Shown one piece after another: positions 25,601-37,230 of a stretch of 64,000 nt of DNA. Position numbers and translations under genes: made by a program. The stretch is from assembly GCA_000499405.2 (NCBI GenBank), contig HG738139.1, positions 6,968,616 to 7,032,615 of the forward strand, given 5' to 3'. How positions within the stretch are numbered: position 1 is the stretch's first letter; every line of letters starts with the position of its first letter. A model generated the notes under the pieces. It saw only the letters and a program-made list of their open reading frames with translations, was not told where the DNA came from and ran no database searches. The stretch comes from Onchocerca volvulus. Its lineage: Eukaryota > Nematoda > Chromadorea > Rhabditida > Onchocercidae.

Positions 25601-28600
25601 CTTTCGTTTCTCCATTAAATTTCAAATCCTTGCATTAAGGATACACTTCAGTCGTAGTGCCGATTATAACATGCCGGCTCAAATTGTGATCATCAGCTGA
25701 GTTGTACCAGAATGCAAAATTATTGCAATCGCGTGATTACTGAACATGGAGCCGTGTTTGACGCTGATCAATAAATACTAAAGATAAGTGGGCGACTTAG
25801 TTTCAAAGGGACGACAAACATGTTTACCATCAAAACGCTTCAATTCGCAGATAAACGACAAAGATCGACGAAGCAACAGCAACTGTTCGGAGTTCAAAAG
25901 GTTTCAGTTCAGTTCACTTGAATAGCATTCTTCTCTATCAGCGACAAAGGAAAGAATAATCCAGCGATCAGTTTTCCTGGATGTTCTCTGATAATTGCTT
26001 ATTATGAAGAATTACTCTTCATCAATCAATAAAACCTTTCTCAACAGCATTCATCTCTGTCCCACAAGACACAAAGAACTTCTCACATCTAATGTTGACC
26101 AAGCCGAATCATAATAGCAAGAATCAATCTCCAATCCAACCAAACTACAAATCAAATTACAAAGTTCAGTTTTTTCCCCAACACTAGAAACACATACGTT
26201 TTCGCCGTTCTTTTTTTCCACTTAACCAGACTGACCTACAGCAACGCGTGTATAAAAACATGCACCTATTCGAATGTAACATTTTCTCTAAATTTCAGAG
26301 CAATCGGAAGAACTTGCAACATTATGTGAAGAGCCACAACGAACATTTACATTTTATGTTTATTTAAATAGGTGTTTGAAATTCTTCCACATTACAGTTT
26401 GTAAATTTCTGATCAAAAATGCTTTATTTTGCAGTACACAAACGGGCATCATATCAAGTTGGTACGATTTCGCAATTCTTATTGCTGTATTTCCAGTATG
26501 TCATTGGGGTAATACAGGTACATTTTCATGTGAAAACAAATCAGTAATGTTTACTTGTTTAAAATGAAAGAGAATATGAATGATTAAATATTACCGTATA
26601 TTTTTACAAAAACAAATGTTTTCATGCCAAAAAAACCCTATTTTATTTGGATAAAATGGTCGTTGAGCTTAATTTGAGGGTAATCTTTTTAATTATAATA
26701 ATTTGAATCAAAATGACAGATAACTTCTTGATATCATGATAGGTCACAAAGGTCGTTGGATAGGTATAGGTTCGTTTCTAATGGCACTCGGTTCATTTGT
26801 TTGTGTACTTCCGCATTACATGATATCACCTTATCGTTATGATGAAACACAATTTAACGAAAGCGAACATGGTCAATGCACATACAGGTTTTAATTTGTA
26901 TTAAACCGAAATTTTGGATTTAATTTTTCTAAGTTTTGAATTTTAAATTTAATTTTAAGGTTTTAATTTTAAATGTTTTATGTATTATTCTTTTATAATT
27001 TGCATTAAGAGCCATTATTCTGATGACGCAATAAGATTTAGAAGTAATAAGTAGTTTATTGATGCATAATGCCATAAAGTGAACAATTTTATTTCAATCC
27101 GATAAGATTCATAAATCATTATCGGTATAATGGTTTTTTCTGAAATATTTTAGCAAATGCTGATGATAATAAGTCTAATGAATTTGCTTAACTTATAGTT
27201 TCATCAGACATTAAATTTTCACTGAATCTTTCTTTTCGTAATTTTGAAACGTTATAGAGACGATTTGGTAACGAACTGTTCGAAGCATCTTTCCGATTCA
27301 GCCTCATATTTAAATCCATACTTTTTAATGTTTTTACTTGGACAAACATTACATGGTATCGGAGCAACACCGCTATTTTCTATTGGCACTGCATATTTAG
27401 ATGAAAATGTTTCACAAAAAGCATCACCTATTTATCTGGGTAAGAAGAGTGATACAACCTTTTTCTTCAAATTGTTTCAAATTCAATTTAGATTATCAAA
27501 AATTTTAGAATATAGTATTATTTAAATTTTAGCAATTCATTCGGTAGTGACGTCTATTGGACCTGTTATTGGCCTTTTTGTTGGTGGCTTTACGTTAACA
27601 ATTTACACGGATTTTGATCGTGTCGATATGTCAAAGTGGGTTCAGAAATATAGATTCTTTTTTTGCAGAAACTTAATAAAAACATTGATAATGTTTTTGA
27701 CAATGCACCATCAAATTCTTACCAAATTTTAATATTTCGACTTTTTTATCAAGTTTTTAATATATTTCGAAGCGAGACACTTGTCATGCAGCTTATTCCT
27801 TCCTGAATCATGGAAATATAGAATATCATCCGACAAAAATGATTTTCCCTGTATTTTTTCGTTAATTTTACGTTTCAACATTTATTCATTCTAATATGGA
27901 ACTAAAATATTAGTTCTGATCTACTTAATTTAATAATCAAGTTGAATTTTTTCCTTCTTATTACTTTCTTATGAATTTCGTTTTGGTTTTATTTGCTTTC
28001 TATGAATAATAATTGTAAACAATTCTGGATAAATTTTCAGGATGAAGCTGAAAGATTCATCAGATCCACGATGGGTTGGTGCATGGTGGCTCGGTTTTCT
28101 AGGTTCAGCAATTCTTGCTTTCATTACAGCTTTTCCGATTTTAATGTTTGCTCGAGAGTTACCAGAAGCAAAAAAACATCGTCTAAAGGATGTCAATCAG
28201 GTATGTATGTATTCTAATAATCATATTATACATACGAAATATGTTCGATAATCTTTGATCATATTTCAATTAATTTTTTCTAATCGTAAATTTCAAGCTT
28301 TCTGAAAAACAGAAGCACTGGATTTTTCACTAGTCAGCTTTTTCAATTCTTAGATAGTAAATGATTTGACACATTCTTTTTTTATTTTTTCAGGTGCATG
28401 CAATCTCACAAATAAATGATAAAGATGTAATCCTGAAAGGAAATCTTAGATATCTACCACAAGCTGTTTGGGTAAGCTCCGATAATTCTGAACCAGCTAT
28501 TTAGAAGGCATTAACAATGGAATTATTAATAATTTACCATTGTTTTGAAACCAAAATACATGCATAATTAAGCAGTTTGCTTGTATTCAGTATCATATAG

Positions 28601-31600
28601 GAAAGATAATTCTAGAGTTATGATTATTTGTGCTGTAAGCGAACATGTGTTATTGAAATTATGATATTTGTTATTAAGAATACCAAGATTTCTTAACAGT
28701 GAACTTCATTTTCCATAGTGTAGTAAATGAAAATAACAAATCCATTGAAATTATACTTCATTTAATCATTTCTGCAGAATATTTTACGAAATCCGACATT
28801 TGTCACTACCATTGTACTGGGTATTTTCGAATCAATTGTTATTAATGGATTTGCTGCATTCATGCCAAAAATTCTAGAGGCGATACTGAGTACAACTCCA
28901 ACTAAAGCTTCTTATCTTTCTTGTCAGTAGAATATGAATTTTTTAAACTTTTTGAAAGAATACTATAAAATACTATAAAAAGTATAAAAACTTTTTGATG
29001 AACTGTTTATATCATAAAAATTATAAAATACTATAAAAATGCTATAAATATTATGAAATATTATGAAAACTTTGTAAAATTCAATTCTGCCAGATTTATT
29101 TTATTTTAAAGTATTTAATTTTAATTAATTGCAATTTCTGCCTTATTTGCACTACTTGATGTAACATTTTATATATGCAAATTACATAATTAATTTAGAA
29201 CTTAGTGCAATATTGGAAATCGAAATGGTTCTATAAGTTATTTATTGCTTCATCCTAAATTCTTCTTCCAGAATGATGAAGACATTTTGATAAGAGTTTT
29301 GAAAAAGCATGCAGCATATTTGATTTTTATAAATATTTTTAGCAATAGTAATATTTGCTGCTGCAGCTGGTGTCATGCTTGGTGGGGCTTTAATACGACA
29401 ATTCAATTTACAGGTTTGTTCTATGGTTCAATTAAATGATAAACATAATCATATATATCTGTCACATTACACATTTACGACAATTGTAATTGAAGTTATG
29501 CCGTATACAATTAAAAGTAATTCTGTAACAACCAGGTTGCCTTATCAGTATCTTTAGGTTAGTGGAATGCTGAAACTGATATTCGTATGCCATCTGATAG
29601 CTTTGATACTTACGCCATGTTTTTTAATACAATGCCCCGCACACGACTTCATTGGGATCAATCTAAGCTACGATAATCAGTAAATGAGAAATTTTATTCA
29701 TTTATTTGATAGTCCAAAAAAATGTGCAAAAAATGGCATTTATGCAAATTACTCTTATGAAATCCAGTACTATTCGAACTTTTTTGTTTAAATAGCATTA
29801 TTCGAAGAACAGGATAGAAATTGAAAGCTTATCTTGCAGAAGGATAAAAGGCACCACTGATAATCTGCATGCTACCTGCAATGCCAATTGCTATTGTACG
29901 GGGAAATGGAATCCAATATGTCATGCGGGTACTGGCTATACCTTTTATTCCGCTTGTTATGCTGGGTGCACCAACTGGGTACAAAATTCCTCGGTAAGTA
30001 AATTCTTCAGCTTTATTCCTTTTGATACGCTGGGTATACCAAATTGGGTACAAAATTCCTCGGTAAGTAGTGTCCACTAAAGAATAACATTGTAATATTT
30101 AGTATACCCAGCGTACTTAATTATTCAAAATTAAGATGACATACTGGAGCAACTGTGCTTGTTTCGATGAATTGATATCGTATGCTTCGGAGATGCAATA
30201 CAAAGATGACCATTTGCATGAAGGTTTTTGTGAAAAGAACTGTGGATATGTTCAGTGGGTATTTCTTATTCTGCTATTTCTTTCGGTGGTTGCTAGTTTT
30301 GCTACTGGAATCCCATCCCAACAGGTATCTTCTTTTCTTATTGATAGTGATTGGTTTTCTTATAAAACTAACATATCAATGATTTTGAGGATTAGAATCT
30401 TGTCGAAATTAATTGCTTAAAACTGAATCATCTACTTTTGAAATCCGCTCATAAAATAGAAATTTACTTCGAAAAAAAGACAATGAGTGAAAAGATTTTC
30501 CAGCCTTCAATGCAAATTCAATTAAGATTTATCCTGAATTATAAAAATAATGTGAACGATATTTAATAAGGATTTGAATAAAGGATTCAAACCATTTTTT
30601 TTTTCAAAATATTCAAGTGAACTCTAACTATCAAACGAGTATAATCAGTTCTGTAAAGAGTTGCAATGTTGTAAAGAGTCTGCAAAGAGTTGCTACTGAC
30701 AGCTTCATAGATGTTCATTTATAAAGGACTTTATCAGAAAAGATAAAGTATTCCGTTTCTCTTGTAATAATATTTGATTTGTCTCTAGGAGCAATTTTCC
30801 AGATAATGCTTCGAGTAGTACCATTTGAACAGCGTACCTTAGGTATTGGTGTCCACTGGACCTTTCTTCGACTTTTGGGTTTGTTCTTTTTTGTTCACAT
30901 TAACTTTTAAATTCAAATTACAATGAAACTGCTAATATAACTCTATTTTTCATCAAATTCTAAGCAAACTTGCAGCACGTTTCTTTGATGACAGAATTAA
31001 TTAGCTAAGTCTGATTTTCTACTTTTTTGCATCTCTTCTCCAGGATTTATTCCCGGAGGAATATTGTTCGGTATGATGATCGATACAGCTTGTGTGAAAT
31101 GGAAAGAGGAATGCGGAAAGCGGCAATCCTGCTTGGTTTATGATTCTTATCGATTATCTTGGACAATTATGGCCGTTGGTGTGCTTTTTACTGGAAAATA
31201 CTTTAAAAAATTTCTTGCAATGTAGTTTTATAATATTCGAAAGGAAAATAAGAAGAAAGTTGAGAAGAATTTTAAAATTTGAGAGCGAATTCTTTTACTT
31301 TTTAAAAAGAAGCAACGTTCAGTTTTACATCCTCTTGGCTTCCATTTCTACAATTGATTATTTTAGATGAAATACGGTAGATGGCATCATTTCAAGCATT
31401 GTTTGAAAAGTGTCTGAGTTCATGCATATTTTCAGCAATAGTGTGCAAATTGGTTTCCATCCTGGGTACCATCCTCGGTCACATAACCTATCGCCCTAAC
31501 GATTTGGACAACAATATATCTGTAGAGACAACTGATAGTCGTGGACCCTTATCACTCACTGTTAACGATGACCGACCACCGGATGAAATGATCAATTCAT

Positions 31601-31617
31601 TTTATGCTGGAGATTGA
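22614..31617 (+). CDS. Organic anion transporting polypeptide (SLCO/OATP family)
   Basis: A plasma-membrane, sodium-independent transporter of amphipathic organic anions by family knowledge. Sixteen exons join in phase (2,097 nt, 698 aa): 22614-22738, 22870-23016, 26435-26517, 26743-26887, 27258-27439, 27533-27635, 28041-28200, 28394-28471, 28778-28922, 29343-29413, 29558-29679, 29840-29993, 30136-30324, 30803-30878, 31044-31178 and 31436-31617. Family marks: [14 protein letters not shown] in the first membrane helix, [53 protein letters not shown], the Kazal-like extracellular loop from [12 protein letters not shown] to FCEKNC with about ten cysteines, [14 protein letters not shown] and [17 protein letters not shown]. 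The acidic cytosolic N terminus is serine-rich. The orthologue within the family cannot be named. Intron 2 carries a Helitron, and the tail of exon 12 is tandemly duplicated. Confidence 0.93.
23110..23280. mobile_element. Short Helitron-terminus-like module
   Basis: This ~170-bp segment begins TCTATATAAATAAAA and ends with a near inverted complement, TTTTATTTATCTA. Its right part (from about 23155, CGCCTACTCGAATGCAACAT...) recurs in the same orientation at about 26244-26370. TC followed by TATATAAATAAA resembles the 5' terminus of many Helitrons. It directly abuts the CTAG taken here as the 3' end of the neighbouring Helitron, so it could be the end of a second, tandem or nested copy. Confidence 0.5.
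23287..23346 (-). other. Helitron 3' terminal hairpin
   Basis: Arms 23296-23310 and 23332-23346 pair at 13 of 15 positions around a 21-nt loop. Read on the minus strand, the hairpin is followed by nine bases and then CTAG, which matches the subterminal hairpin plus CTRR rule for Helitron 3' ends. Confidence 0.65.
23986..24054. repeat. Small internal repeats in the Helitron helicase tail
   Basis: The motif AAGAGCCTC followed by (G/A/T)ACC or similar occurs three times, with CGATTTT after two of them. It appears as repeated VEAL in the minus-strand translation. This looks like local slippage or duplication after the element died. Confidence 0.6.
24003..25940 (-). pseudogene. Helitron Rep/helicase coding remnant
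   Basis: The protein homology is split over several minus-strand frames: 25121-25528, 24900-25120, 24546-24899, 24153-24365 and a tail to about 24003 ([20 protein letters not shown] in broken frame), with stops and frameshifts between them. The Walker A loop of the helicase reads GETDKT instead of the usual GGTGKT, losing the conserved second glycine. The N-terminal Helitron-like domain is present but the full Rep catalytic HUH motif could not be identified. The element is therefore non-autonomous as it stands. Confidence 0.75.
26244..26370. repeat. Direct repeat of the Helitron-end segment
   Basis: About 125 bp related, in the same orientation, to 23155-23280. Shared landmarks in order are C(C/A)TA.TCGAATG.AACATT, AATTTCA, CAATCGG, AAGAACT, AACGAA and TTTACA.TTT, ending in a TTTATTTA-type end. 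Its position upstream of the Rep fragments on the minus strand fits a Helitron 5' end. Confidence 0.6.
28955..29065. repeat. Degenerate ACTATAAAAT-type repeats in an SLCO intron
   Basis: Several imperfect copies of an (A/C)TATAAAA(T/A) unit lie in the intron after exon 9, for example ACTATAAAATACTATAAAA near 28968. This is simple AT-rich sequence with no evident function. Confidence 0.6.
29945..30069 (+). repeat. Tandem duplication of SLCO exon 12 tail and its splice donor
   Basis: Copy 1 (29945-30000) covers the end of exon 12 and its donor GTAAGTA. Copy 2 (30013-30069) lies in the following intron and repeats GGGTACAAAATTCCTCG plus GTAAGTA exactly, with more divergence upstream. The two donors are 69 nt (23 codons) apart, and the reading frame stays open between them. 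Splicing at the second donor would add 23 residues in frame, ending again in NWVQNSS. Confidence 0.85.
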
Positions 31618-34600
31618 AACACCGAAAAGATGCCTCTCACTTATTTCACAGTACTTTATTTGAGAGTATCTGGTGCAGGCCAAGCACAGCCTGTCATCAT
31701 TCATGGTACAATACGGAGACAAAGCAGAAAAGTTGGAAAAAAGTTCGAATGATTCTCTTCGTGGCACTTTTTGATATTTTATAATATATAATGCATGGAA
31801 TGATGTTAGAAAAAAGGGATAATATCTTCCTCTGAGTATTTCAATTATTTTGAATCTGTCCATTTTATCGATCAGTATTCCCACTTCCATTGCCTATTTA
31901 CAGGTTATAATGAGATAATAAGATTATTAATTATATGTGAGATGCACACCTAAAATTACAAGAACACCTAAAAATACATATACAAGAACACCTAAAAATA
32001 CATAAAAGCAAAACAAGAATTTATTCTGAATTACCAACATTTTGATGGTAAAAGAAGAGTCGATCAATGATTTTCTCATCGAAACTAATAGCAATGAAGA
32101 GTTGCATATTAAAATCATGTGAATTAATTTATTATTTAAAATTTAACAAATTATTATCAAAAAGGCATGCTTTTGCTGTTCTATAATTAAAAATTTCAGT
32201 AGTTCATTGCTTGGTTTAATTGATTTTCACTAATTTTTTTCTTTTGATTATGTAATTGAATTGATGTAAATAATTTATTGTGTACGTTTTAATTCAACGG
32301 CACTCATCATTGTTAACATTTAATTAGATTTTCAGATTATATACAGATTGCAGGGACAAATAAAAAGGGTAGAACAATCTTATTACTCTCCACAATATTT
32401 CTTTACGAATGAACTGATAGAATCAAAAGATGGCGATATAATAGACTAAATCAATAGAGGAATAATTGAATTAGTGAAATATCATCATTTTGTGATCTTA
32501 TTCCTTTTCTTTTTTAAGGATAAGAGAACACGAGCAGCTGTTTATCAAAAGTGAAAGAAATTATTAGTCAAATGGTTTGTTAATGAGAAAATTGATTTAA
32601 TATAATTGTTGATGATGAGTGCTTATTAAATAATCATAATAATATGTGATACTACAACACGGTTGCAGTGTTATTATCACGATAAGTACAATACATTCAT
32701 TGTCGCCTTCCTGGATTTTAAACTTTCATAGACTAGCAGAAAATTTTATATAGGATATCGACCCTATTTTCAAACTTAGTAAAATGATAATTTGAATTTT
32801 TTTTTGAACAAAAATAGTTTGCTAATCCCTATTATGGTTCTAGCTTTCATTCTTCCCGAAAAACAATTCCACAGTCTTGATTTCCCAGTTAACGGATAGC
32901 AATGTCCATATGTCTTGTAAGAAAGCTAAAGTTTTGTGTTTTATTGATTAGTTCGTGTAATAATATCAAGATTATATGTTATAATTAGGTTATCCGGTCT
33001 TATGATTTGCAAAGTCTTCATGTTGCTCACAAGAATTTTATCGTCGATAAAATGGTACTTCAAGCACCATATCGTATGGTTTGATTTCAACAAGAAATCT
33101 ACTGATAGAAATATATCCGCGATTATCTTTCCTTTTAAAAAGGTAGAAATAACCCGCGATTTAGCTTTCCTTATAAAATGTGTTGTTTTCACTGTTCACA
33201 ATCACTTTAAACTCAATAATTTTGACTAACATTTTTACATTCTTACATTCTTAGCTGATTATTTATAAATATGTATGATTACATCATAACTGGAAATATA
33301 ACCGACCAGCGGATTCGGAAAAAATATCGCAAACACCTTTCACACATTCACCAGTGCTACCATTTTGCGTGCATCTGCATTTTAGTGCGATGGATGTGGC
33401 AAATAATAAGTTCAGCAGTATTGCAAAAGTGCTTATAGAATGCATAATACTTAAGAAGGTCATTTAGAAAAATGATGAATGGACTAGTATAAATCATTAA
33501 AGCATCGATAATAGATTTGAAAATGAAAAAAAAAAAATTTTTTTTTGAAAATTTGCTTTTTTTTAATGCTTTTTATCGATCTGAAATCGGTAAAAAGATA
33601 ACACATAACATGAATAATTTGGAATTTGTGAAAAAAAAAAAGCAAAATGTTATAAGTAAGAAATAACAGACTAAAGAAGTTTTAGTTCTTAGAAAAATAA
33701 GTAAAACTTCAAATCATAAAGAGAATTACAGAATTATTAATTAGTGAAATAGCTGTCTGATATCTTCAAAGTTTTCTTACTCTTGTGAAGAACATTAAAA
33801 AAATTAGTTTCAATGAAGTTCATAGATAAAAAAAACGTTAATTCCGCGAAAAAAAAGCGGATTCTTACTTCTGCAGAAGTACGCAGCACAGAAATATTCT
33901 CCAAAGGAATGAAGAAAACTTTAGAAATACTATAGGCAGGAGATGCTTGGCTCGAATTTTATTCTTGATCAAGAACCGAAATGCTTTGTTTGCAGTGATA
34001 ATAACATTACTCAAGTAATCGATTTGAGAAATCAATGCAAGAAATCGAAGAGGAACCCATTGCGCTACGAACAAGAAGTCTTACAAGAAATCGCAGTCTT
34101 TACCATTCAACACTCAAAGGATAAGAACCTCTAATTACGGTTCCTATTTCCTTCTCGCTGAAAGAACTCAATCCTTTCAGTCGGGAATACCGGAACAACC
34201 GAAGAAAATTTCATTCAAATGATTTGTAACTCTTTTAGATATATTGAGTCATTTCTTTCTTTTTAAATAGCTTTGCAACCCTTAACTATGCCAATGTCTA
34301 TTGCATTCTCACGCGCTAAAAAAAGCGCACCCTTATGCGTTACAGAGTCGCACCCTCATGGTCTATCAAAAACGCCCTTTTCTATCATTTTAAACGAGGG
34401 ATATCAACAGGAGCGATTTGAATGCTCCAACTCGGATTTATTTTTTTTAATTTCCCTTTGTATAGTTTTTCGTTTTTTTTTTTTTTTACGTTAATAAATT
34501 TATCACTAAATTTGTTTTACTGATATTATTATTTTGTAATTGTTGCGCATCGAGTCGCGTTGTCAAATTTTTGTAATAAATGGTTTAATTACCCAAGTTG

Positions 34601-35878
34601 GAGGTATGCTACAAACAAATTTCCCGACACTATTCGTGTAAAATTGAATAATATTTTAATTGGGACATTTCGAAATTGAAATCAGTTTCCAGTATGATTC
34701 GAGTATGTCTTTTTAATAGCAAATATTTTCGAAAGCTTGAAAAATCATTAAATCGATATATGATTTACTTTGCGAACTGTATGAAAAGATGAAATTTGAT
34801 GGGGATGTTTATCTTTAAAAATTTGAAATAATAACATTTGGTAACATGTGTTGATGAAAAAATACGGAATGATTGAATAAGTTTATTTGGATACCAGTAA
34901 AAAAGATTACATGCAGTTTAGCAAGTATCACAGAAATTGACTGATTAAACACTACAGAGGGATTGAAATGAAGTGCTTCAATCATAGCTTAAAAAATCTT
35001 GATAGATTTTATTGCGAAAAGGGAGAAAAATAGTTGAGAATTCAAATTTCAAGCAGAAAATTGCATGTTCTTGGTACGACAAAACTCCAGCAAATCTCTC
35101 AGACTTGCAAGACTTTTTAAGCTAGTAAAAATATAGCATAGTTGCTTAATTCCAATAAAATATAGACATATTGTTTAATAAGGTTGCAAAACAATAGAAA
35201 ATAATAGAGAAATATAGCAAATTAAAGCAAATTATAACAGATGGCGATAATGCATATGAAGGCAGTGCACTTCGACGAGTAGAACACGAAATTTAAATTA
35301 ATTATGGTTAACTATGTTGAAATTAACGACTCTTCCGTCTATTCAGGCATATTATATTCTCACAGACTGAGTTGATTGATTTTCAATAATAATTTTTAGT
35401 TTCTTAGTTGCGATATGAATGATTTTTATAGCTTTATGACTTATATTTGCATTATTCCGTGAAAATTTCAAGAAGGAATTTTTCCCAATTTAAAGCTAAA
35501 TTTCAATTCCTATTTTATATGTTTGTAGGTCACTGTATATGTTTATAAATACTGTACATGTTTCTCAGTTCCTATTTTTATGTTTTTAGTGTGTCAGGCA
35601 ATTGAGCTTTAAATGCTTTACACATGGCAGTATCAAACAATTTAATCTAGTGAAGTTTGTTAATGTGTTGTAGATGTAAGTAGCCGTAATGTCCAGAGTA
35701 AAAAATTCGGCATAATGAATAGTGACAGAAATGTGGCAAGGAATAAGCATAAGTAAACCATTAAAGCACAAAAGAAAAGCAAAAATCGAGAAAATAAATG
35801 TTTTTTGATGAAAAACAAATACATCGGTATTTGTTATTGTTTCTATTTAAGAATTTCTCAAATATTCTCGGCAGATTT
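31618..35878. other. Intergenic region between SLCO and the GPI-type protein gene
   Basis: About 4.3 kb. The first part should hold the SLCO 3' end. Short frames at 33002-33229, 33943-34134 and 34273-34494 (plus) have no recognisable domain; the stretch around 33930-34420 is less AT-rich than its surroundings and could be an old mobile-element fragment, but I cannot assign it. No RNA gene was recognised. Confidence 0.45.
31945..32006. repeat. 24-bp tandem repeat
   Basis: Two good copies and one partial copy of a unit containing GAACACCTAAAAATACATA, separated by TACAA, occur in tandem 330 bp after the SLCO stop. Confidence 0.75.
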
Positions 35879-37054
35879 TCAAAAAATATTCTCAAGAGCA
35901 AGCAATGTTATTATGCTGATTAGTAATGAGGTGATTTTAATGGGTAGTCCTGCTCCAGCTGGATAATATGATGAAGGTAAGCTGCCCGAATCGCGAGGTA
36001 CCGTTGTGGTTGCACCGGGGGTGCAGCAACAGATACCACTCCCATCTGGACATGGCTGCAAAGTCAATGATGCCAAAATAGTTACCAAAAGTAACAATTT
36101 TCGGTAGCTTTGAAGAAACAAGAATTGGATGGAAGAAATAAGGGAATGGAAGGAAAAAGGTGGTGAAATTGAATTTGAGAACAATTTGAAGGAACTATAG
36201 AACTTACCATACAACACTGCGTGCTAACTTTTGATTGTTGCAAATTAAAAAACGGTAATTGCATTGCTTGAAGATTGTATAGCAGATGCTGCTGTTGTGG
36301 TATAATTTGCATCTGAGGTACAGGAATTTGTACCGATGGCATCATGAAACCAGTACCTAAACTAAAAGTTATTCTACAAAAAATATTCATACTAAATAAC
36401 AAAGACAAACCAAAAAAAATTAAACCAGGACCTAAACCTCCAATATACGTGTTGATAAGTCCCGCTCTACCAGTGCTGATAAATCCTCCACCAGTACCGC
36501 CAGTCACTGTAGGAGCTAATCCTCCACAACCTTAAACTGAATATTTTATATACATAAAATAACAAAATAAACATAAAATAACATATTTTTAATTGGAATA
36601 AATAAGTAGATAAAGAAAAACGCAGATGGGCAAAATTCTTTTGCATGATCTTATATTACTACGGTTCAAGTACATCTGTTTAGAAATTGGGAATATTTAA
36701 AAAATTGAAATAACGCATTAAAGTGAAGGTATTTTTGATTTAGAACAGGAAGAACTATGGAATAAATCCATCTTCTGCTAGGTTTCCCAGAAACTATGGA
36801 CTTATTATCTCCTTCTATTATTTGAATAACAGAAAGCTTTTCAATTTTTTTTTACTTGTTAGAGGTGTCAGCACATTGATTGTGTTGATTATACCAGTTT
36901 CTAGACCAGTGACAGTTTCACTTGTCTTCTTATCTTCAATAGTACATTCACAGCAGAATTTCGAATCTTTTCTACTAGAAACTCCGACTGGTAAAGCAGT
37001 AATTGTGAAGAATACGGAAGCAGATATCAGTAGATAGTATACCATATGTGACAT
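35879..37054 (-). CDS. Secreted Cys/Gly-rich, probably GPI-anchored protein (unrecognised)
   Basis: Four exons, 36895-37054, 36426-36530, 36208-36356 and 35879-36055, join in phase to give 196 codons plus stop. The N terminus is a good signal peptide (YYLLISASVFFTITALP, about residues 5-22). Next come a CCEC cluster (34-37), a glycine-rich stretch (TVTGGTGGGF, IGGLGPG), a Q/P-rich part (PVPQMQIIPQQQ), a second cysteine cluster (CC at 136-137, PCPDGSGICCCTPG) and a C-terminal hydrophobic tail (ITSLLISIITLLAL) after small residues PAGAG, the layout of a GPI-anchor signal. It would sit on the outer cell surface or in the cuticle; that is inference. I know no family match. An acceptor AATTCAG lies 7 nt before the ATG. 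The 69-nt intron between exons 2 and 3 and the TTTAAG acceptor of exon 2 are the weakest joins. Confidence 0.55.
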
Positions 37055-37061
37055 TGTTACC

Positions 37062-37071
37062 CTGAATTATT
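37062..37071 (-). promoter_or_regulatory. Probable trans-splice acceptor before the GPI-type gene
   Basis: On the minus strand TAATAATTCAG is followed by GGTAACA and then the ATG at 37054. This supports the start and suggests spliced-leader addition. Confidence 0.45.
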
Positions 37072-37211
37072 ACAAAATTTATCATTACCGAATGTTTTAT
37101 TTCAAACATATCATGCGGAAATGATTAGAGCATAATGACGAAGAAAATATCCTTTTCCTGCTATCGGTAGGAGAAGAGGTAGCTTATTATATTTCGTTAA
37201 TTTTGCTATTT

Positions 37212-37230
37212 GGCTTAGGCTTAGGCTTAG
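37212..37230 (+). repeat. Interstitial telomeric repeat (TTAGGC)
   Basis: Nineteen bases of perfect TTAGGC repeat (GGC, two full hexamers, TTAG), the telomere unit known from nematodes. It lies about 160 bp upstream of the GPI-type gene, far from any chromosome end visible here. Confidence 0.8.

Larger units (their letters stand above)
23283..26370 (-). mobile_element. Decayed Helitron in SLCO intron 2
   Basis: A rolling-circle transposon remnant lying antisense to the host gene. Minus-strand fragments, in order, match Helitron Rep/helicase proteins: [15 protein letters not shown] near 25560, [20 protein letters not shown] near 25180, [20 protein letters not shown] near 24930, [20 protein letters not shown] near 24690, then the Pif1-type helicase [16 protein letters not shown] near 24320. 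The minus-strand 3' end can be placed at CTAG (23283-23286), preceded by nine bases and a 15-bp hairpin. The 5' end is placed near 26370 because the segment there resembles a TC-type terminus; this limit is inferred. Helitrons insert between A and T and make no target duplication, so termini cannot be checked by direct repeats. Confidence 0.75.

Noticed and set aside
33930..34494. Possible retrotransposon zinc-knuckle fragment (KCFVCSDNN... and neighbouring frames)
   Set aside because: Only two cysteines are suitably spaced, no CCHC knuckle is complete, and no reverse transcriptase or protease motif follows.
36344..36535. Plus-strand proline-rich frame (PGPKPP..., PPPVPP...)
   Set aside because: The prolines are the antisense of the glycine-rich exon 2 of the minus-strand GPI-type gene, which has a full in-phase exon model, signal peptide and C-terminal anchor signal.
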